DNA of 8,194 nucleotides from Segetibacter sp. (GTDB taxonomy: Bacteria > Bacteroidota > Bacteroidia > Chitinophagales > Chitinophagaceae), in assembly GCA_030146445.1 (NCBI GenBank), contig JASLBT010000370.1, positions 1 through 8,194 of the forward strand, in the 5' to 3' direction. The notes below the pieces were generated by a model. The model made no database searches, was not told where the DNA came from, and saw only the letters and a program-made list of their open reading frames with translations. A program made the position numbers and the translations under genes. Shown here one piece after another: positions 6,343 through 8,194 of this stretch (its first letter is position 1; each line of letters opens with the position of its first letter).

Positions 6343-6371
6343 CAAATATAGGTGTTTACATGCAAATCAAA
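6343..6371 (-). promoter_or_regulatory. Bacteroidota-type promoter for pdhA
   Basis: On the minus strand TATATTTG (6350-6343) matches the -7 consensus TAnnTTTG exactly. Two TTTG sequences lie upstream, at 6371-6368 and 6366-6363, with spacers of 17 and 12 bases; the first is close to the usual distance for the -33 element. Transcription would start near 6336-6338, leaving a leader of about 14 bases before the GTG at 6323. Confidence 0.55.
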
Positions 6372-6515
6372 TGGTAGATTCTTAGCCAACCTCAGCTTCG
6401 TCTTTCTTGCTGGTAAACAGGCGAATTGCACATCGTACAATGGTACTACAATTCCCGCTTACTGTGCCGCTGCAGGCTTTTGCTGCGGTGTTTTACCACA
6501 GTACAAGTGTGCGAC

Positions 6516-6542
6516 GCCCGTCCGACTGCGCAGCGGGCGGGC
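6516..6542. repeat. GC-rich hairpin with palindromic loop
   Basis: GCCCGTCCG (6516-6524) pairs with CGGGCGGGC (6534-6542) over nine base pairs, one of them a G-U wobble. The enclosed segment contains the 8-base palindrome CTGCGCAG (6526-6533). No T-run follows on either strand, so it does not look like a terminator. It may be part of a dispersed intergenic repeat. Confidence 0.5.
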
Positions 6543-6607
6543 AACGGCGGCCACAACAAAGTTCTCCCTGTCGGGTCCATAAAAATAATGATTTGCCGAA
6601 CCGTATT

Positions 6608-6645
6608 CCGGGCACAGGTAAAGCATATGTTGGTTTACCTGCCGG
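6608..6645. repeat. Inverted repeat upstream of recF
   Basis: CAGGTAAA (6615-6622) and TTTACCTG (6634-6641) form a perfect 8-bp dyad around an 11-base centre. After a 3-base bulge, CCGG on each side (6608-6611 and 6642-6645) adds four more pairs. It lies about 70 bases upstream of the recF start and outside the proposed transcript, so an operator is as likely as an RNA hairpin. Confidence 0.45.
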
Positions 6646-6674
6646 GTATGTTCAAAAAAAAGATCCGCTGCCGG

Positions 6675-6701
6675 TTGCTGTTTCAGGATGTTGCTATCTT
6701 G
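6675..6701 (+). promoter_or_regulatory. Possible recF promoter
   Basis: TTG (6675-6677) and TATCTTG (6695-6701) are separated by 17 bases. The second is one T short of the Bacteroidota -7 consensus TAnnTTTG. Transcription would start near 6706-6709, only a few bases before the recF ATG at 6711. Confidence 0.35.
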
Positions 6702-6710
6702 CACGACTAC

Positions 6711-7796
6711 ATGCTGCGTCTTCAAAATATAGCTTTATACCAGTTTAAGAACTACGATCAACAGCACTTTGATTTTAACGCCGACATCATTGGCATCTGC
6801 GGCGACAATGGGCTTGGAAAAACCAACCTGCTGGACACAATCTACTTCCTGTGTTTTAGCAAGAGTTATTTTACGCGTGCTGATGCCTCGAGTGTTCAGC
6901 ACGGAAAAGCCGGAATGCGCATTGAGGGCAACTTCATCAGAAATGAAGCTGCAGAAAAAGTGGTGTGTATACTTCGCGAAAACAACCGGAAAGAACTGCA
7001 GCGCAACGGTGAGGATTATAAAAAATTTAGTCGGCACATCGGGCTGTTTCCGGCTGTGATGATCGCGCCGGATGATGTTGAACTTATTATTGGCAGTAGC
7101 GACATACGCCGCAAATTCATCGACACCCTGCTAAGCCAGGTCGACAGTGATTACCTGGCCGCCCTTATTGATTACAACAAAATTCTGCAGCAGCGAAACA
7201 GTTTTTTAAAAACCTGTGCGGAGCGGGGTTATACCGACGAAGCGCTGCTGGAGATTTTTGACGAACAATTGATAAAATCCGGTTTGCTGGTTTTTGAAAA
7301 AAGAAAGCAGTTTCTCAGCGCCTTTTTGCCTGCCATTGCTTCGAGCTATAACCACATTGCCGGCACGGCGGAAAAACTTACTATTACTTACTACAGTCCA
7401 TTGCACTCAGGTGGTTTCAGGGAGTTGTTGCAAACCTATAAGCAGAAAGACCTGTTGTTGCAGCGTACCAGTATTGGTATTCATAAAGATGATATCGAAT
7501 TTTCGTTGCAGAAAGAAACGTTCAGGCAGGTGGCCTCGCAGGGACAGCGCAAAAGCCTGCTCTTTGCATTGAAGCTCGCCGAATTTGAAGAACTTAAGGC
7601 TGCAAAGGGATTTGCACCGATATTGTTGCTCGATGATGTTTTTGAAAAACTTGATGCCCGCCGGATGCAAAACTTGCTGCATCGGGTATGTGTCGAAAAT
7701 AAAGGGCAGGTATTTATCACCGATACCCACCGGGCGCGGCTTGAAGCTGCTTTAGCATCAATAGATGTGAACTACCAGATCATATTCCTCCAATAA
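6711..7796 (+). CDS. recF: DNA replication and repair protein RecF
   Basis: The product has 361 residues, typical for RecF. RecF is an SMC-like ATPase that, with RecO and RecR, helps load RecA at single-strand gaps and stalled forks. The N-terminus MLRLQNIALYQFKNY is the usual RecF start. The Walker A GDNGLGKT (31-38), the family motif IGIHKDD (255-261, GPHRDD in many relatives), the signature SQGQRKSLLFALKLAE (276-291), the Walker B ILLLDDVFEKLD (304-315) and the switch DTH (338-340) are all present. The frame is open 95 codons further upstream, but that part has no RecF similarity, so I start at 6711. There is no Shine-Dalgarno. A DciA-like gene follows on the same strand after 98 bp. Confidence 0.96.
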   Translation: MLRLQNIALYQFKNYDQQHFDFNADIIGICGDNGLGKTNLLDTIYFLCFSKSYFTRADASSVQHGKAGMRIEGNFIRNEAAEKVVCILRENNRKELQRNGEDYKKFSRHIGLFPAVMIAPDDVELIIGSSDIRRKFIDTLLSQVDSDYLAALIDYNKILQQRNSFLKTCAERGYTDEALLEIFDEQLIKSGLLVFEKRKQFLSAFLPAIASSYNHIAGTAEKLTITYYSPLHSGGFRELLQTYKQKDLLLQRTSIGIHKDDIEFSLQKETFRQVASQGQRKSLLFALKLAEFEELKAAKGFAPILLLDDVFEKLDARRMQNLLHRVCVENKGQVFITDTHRARLEAALASIDVNYQIIFLQ

Positions 7797-7815
7797 AGCC
7801 ATGTTTATCATGGCT
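7797..7815 (+). terminator. Hairpin directly after the recF stop
   Basis: AGCCATG and CATGGCT form a perfect 7-bp stem with the 5-base loop tttat, starting at the first base after the recF TAA. The following GTTATT is only mildly T-rich, so it is a weak intrinsic terminator candidate. It may partly separate recF from the next gene, which has its own promoter-like box. Confidence 0.5.
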
Positions 7816-7882
7816 GTTATTCCAATATCAATTAGCAGCAAAACACTTTAAAAAATCCTTAAGTTTTATAACGTTCACCTGT

Positions 7883-7890
7883 TATCTTTA
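7883..7890 (+). promoter_or_regulatory. Possible -7 box (TATCTTTA) for the DciA-like gene
   Basis: Seven of the eight positions, counting the two free ones, fit TAnnTTTG; the last G is A. It ends four bases before the ATG at 7895, so a transcript from it would start at or within a base or two of the start codon. No clear -33 element is visible; GTTTT at 7863-7867 is the nearest candidate. Confidence 0.35.
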
Positions 7891-7894
7891 TAGC

Positions 7895-8176
7895 ATGAGT
7901 GAGATATCTTTAGGCGATGCCATTAAATTGTTTTTGAAAAAAAGCAGGTTAAAGACCGGTATACAGGCATTGCAAATTGAAGAAGTTTGGGCGCAGTTGA
8001 TGGGTAAAACAATAGCCAAGTACACCGACAAAATACAGATCATCAACCAAACGCTATTTATAAAAACTCATGTCGGGCCGTTGAAACAAGAGTTGGTTTA
8101 TCAAAAAGAAAAGATAATCGAAAGAGTAAACGAGGCACTTGGAGAAAAGGTGATTAAAGAAGTGGTGATCCAATAA
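7895..8176 (+). CDS. Short DUF721/DciA-like protein
   Basis: The product has 93 residues, the common length for the short DUF721 proteins of Bacteroidota. Visible family features are VWAQLMGKTIAKYT (31-44), an alternating hydrophobic stretch through LFIKTHVGPLKQEL (54-67), and a C-terminal IIERVNEALGEKVIKEV segment with its LG turn followed by VIKE. DUF721 includes DciA, which binds and helps load the replicative helicase DnaB in bacteria that lack DnaC or DnaI. By homology this protein probably acts in replication, and its place after recF fits. The short form is essentially only the KH-like domain, so its exact role is less certain than for long DciA. The remaining 18 bases to the window edge hold nothing I can name. 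Confidence 0.87.
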   Translation: MSEISLGDAIKLFLKKSRLKTGIQALQIEEVWAQLMGKTIAKYTDKIQIINQTLFIKTHVGPLKQELVYQKEKIIERVNEALGEKVIKEVVIQ

Positions 8177-8194
8177 GAATTGTAAAAAGACGGT

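Larger units (their letters stand above)
6324..6710. other. 387-bp divergent intergenic region between pdhA and recF
   Basis: I see no gene here. It holds a pdhA promoter at its left end, a GC-rich hairpin (6516-6542) inside a GC-rich stretch (64 of 100 bases at 6481-6580), a dyad (6608-6645) and a possible recF promoter at the right end. The motif TTTAC or its complement occurs at 6355-6359, 6413-6417, 6492-6496, 6618-6622 and 6634-6638. Several frames are open through the region on both strands, but none has a recognisable protein, and the frame leading into recF is rich in Cys and Arg in a way unlike RecF N-termini. Confidence 0.6.

Noticed and set aside
6324..6440. 39-codon N-terminal extension of pdhA to an ATG
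   Set aside because: It contains the pdhA -7 box and does not resemble the family; the GTG at 6323 matches the usual start.
6426..6710. 95-codon in-frame extension upstream of recF
   Set aside because: The residues are Cys- and Arg-rich and unlike any RecF N-terminus, the segment spans two hairpins and a promoter-like box, and RecF proteins begin at the MLRLQNI segment.
1..8194. CRISPR arrays, tRNA or rRNA genes, transposases, prophage genes
   Set aside because: I found no regularly spaced repeats, no RNA gene I could recognise and no mobile-element protein in any frame.

Overview
The window looks like a chromosomal segment of a Bacteroidota bacterium, most probably from the Chitinophagaceae/Sphingobacteriia side. 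This rests on the protein families, on the near absence of Shine-Dalgarno sequences in front of clearly real genes, on -7 promoter boxes close to the Bacteroidota consensus TAnnTTTG, and on the grouping of recF, a short DUF721/DciA-like gene, a TPR protein and ribH, which as I recall lie near each other in many members of the phylum. The genus assignment is an inference; no rRNA or other marker is present.

Layout, left to right. Positions 1-88 hold the 5' end of a minus-strand membrane or secreted protein that runs off the window. After a 174-bp divergent intergenic region comes a plus-strand gene for a MutS-family ATPase with membrane segments (263-2041). It converges on a minus-strand block of six genes. 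In transcription order, right to left, these are pdhA (pyruvate dehydrogenase E1 alpha, 5328-6323), a membrane-anchored TPR protein (4538-5242), ribH (lumazine synthase, 4062-4535), a LutA/YkgE-like CCG-domain protein (3296-4021), an EVE-domain protein (2821-3234) and a CobB-type sirtuin (2083-2778). The gaps are 85, 2, 40, 61 and 42 bp, so most of the block could be one transcript. A hairpin after pdhA may separate it from the rest.

A 387-bp divergent intergenic region (6324-6710) separates pdhA from recF. It contains a good pdhA promoter, a GC-rich hairpin, a second dyad and a possible recF promoter. recF (6711-7796) is followed by a hairpin and then by a short DUF721/DciA-like gene (7895-8176), giving a replication and repair pair.

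The genes are mainly housekeeping: central carbon metabolism, riboflavin synthesis, recombinational repair and replication, and NAD-dependent deacylation. I see no CRISPR array, RNA gene, transposase, prophage or clear defence island. The items most worth a second look are the membrane-associated MutS paralogue, the sirtuin with no cysteine at all, the structured recF/pdhA intergenic region, the very short predicted leaders of recF and the DciA-like gene, and a related sequence directly after two different stop codons.
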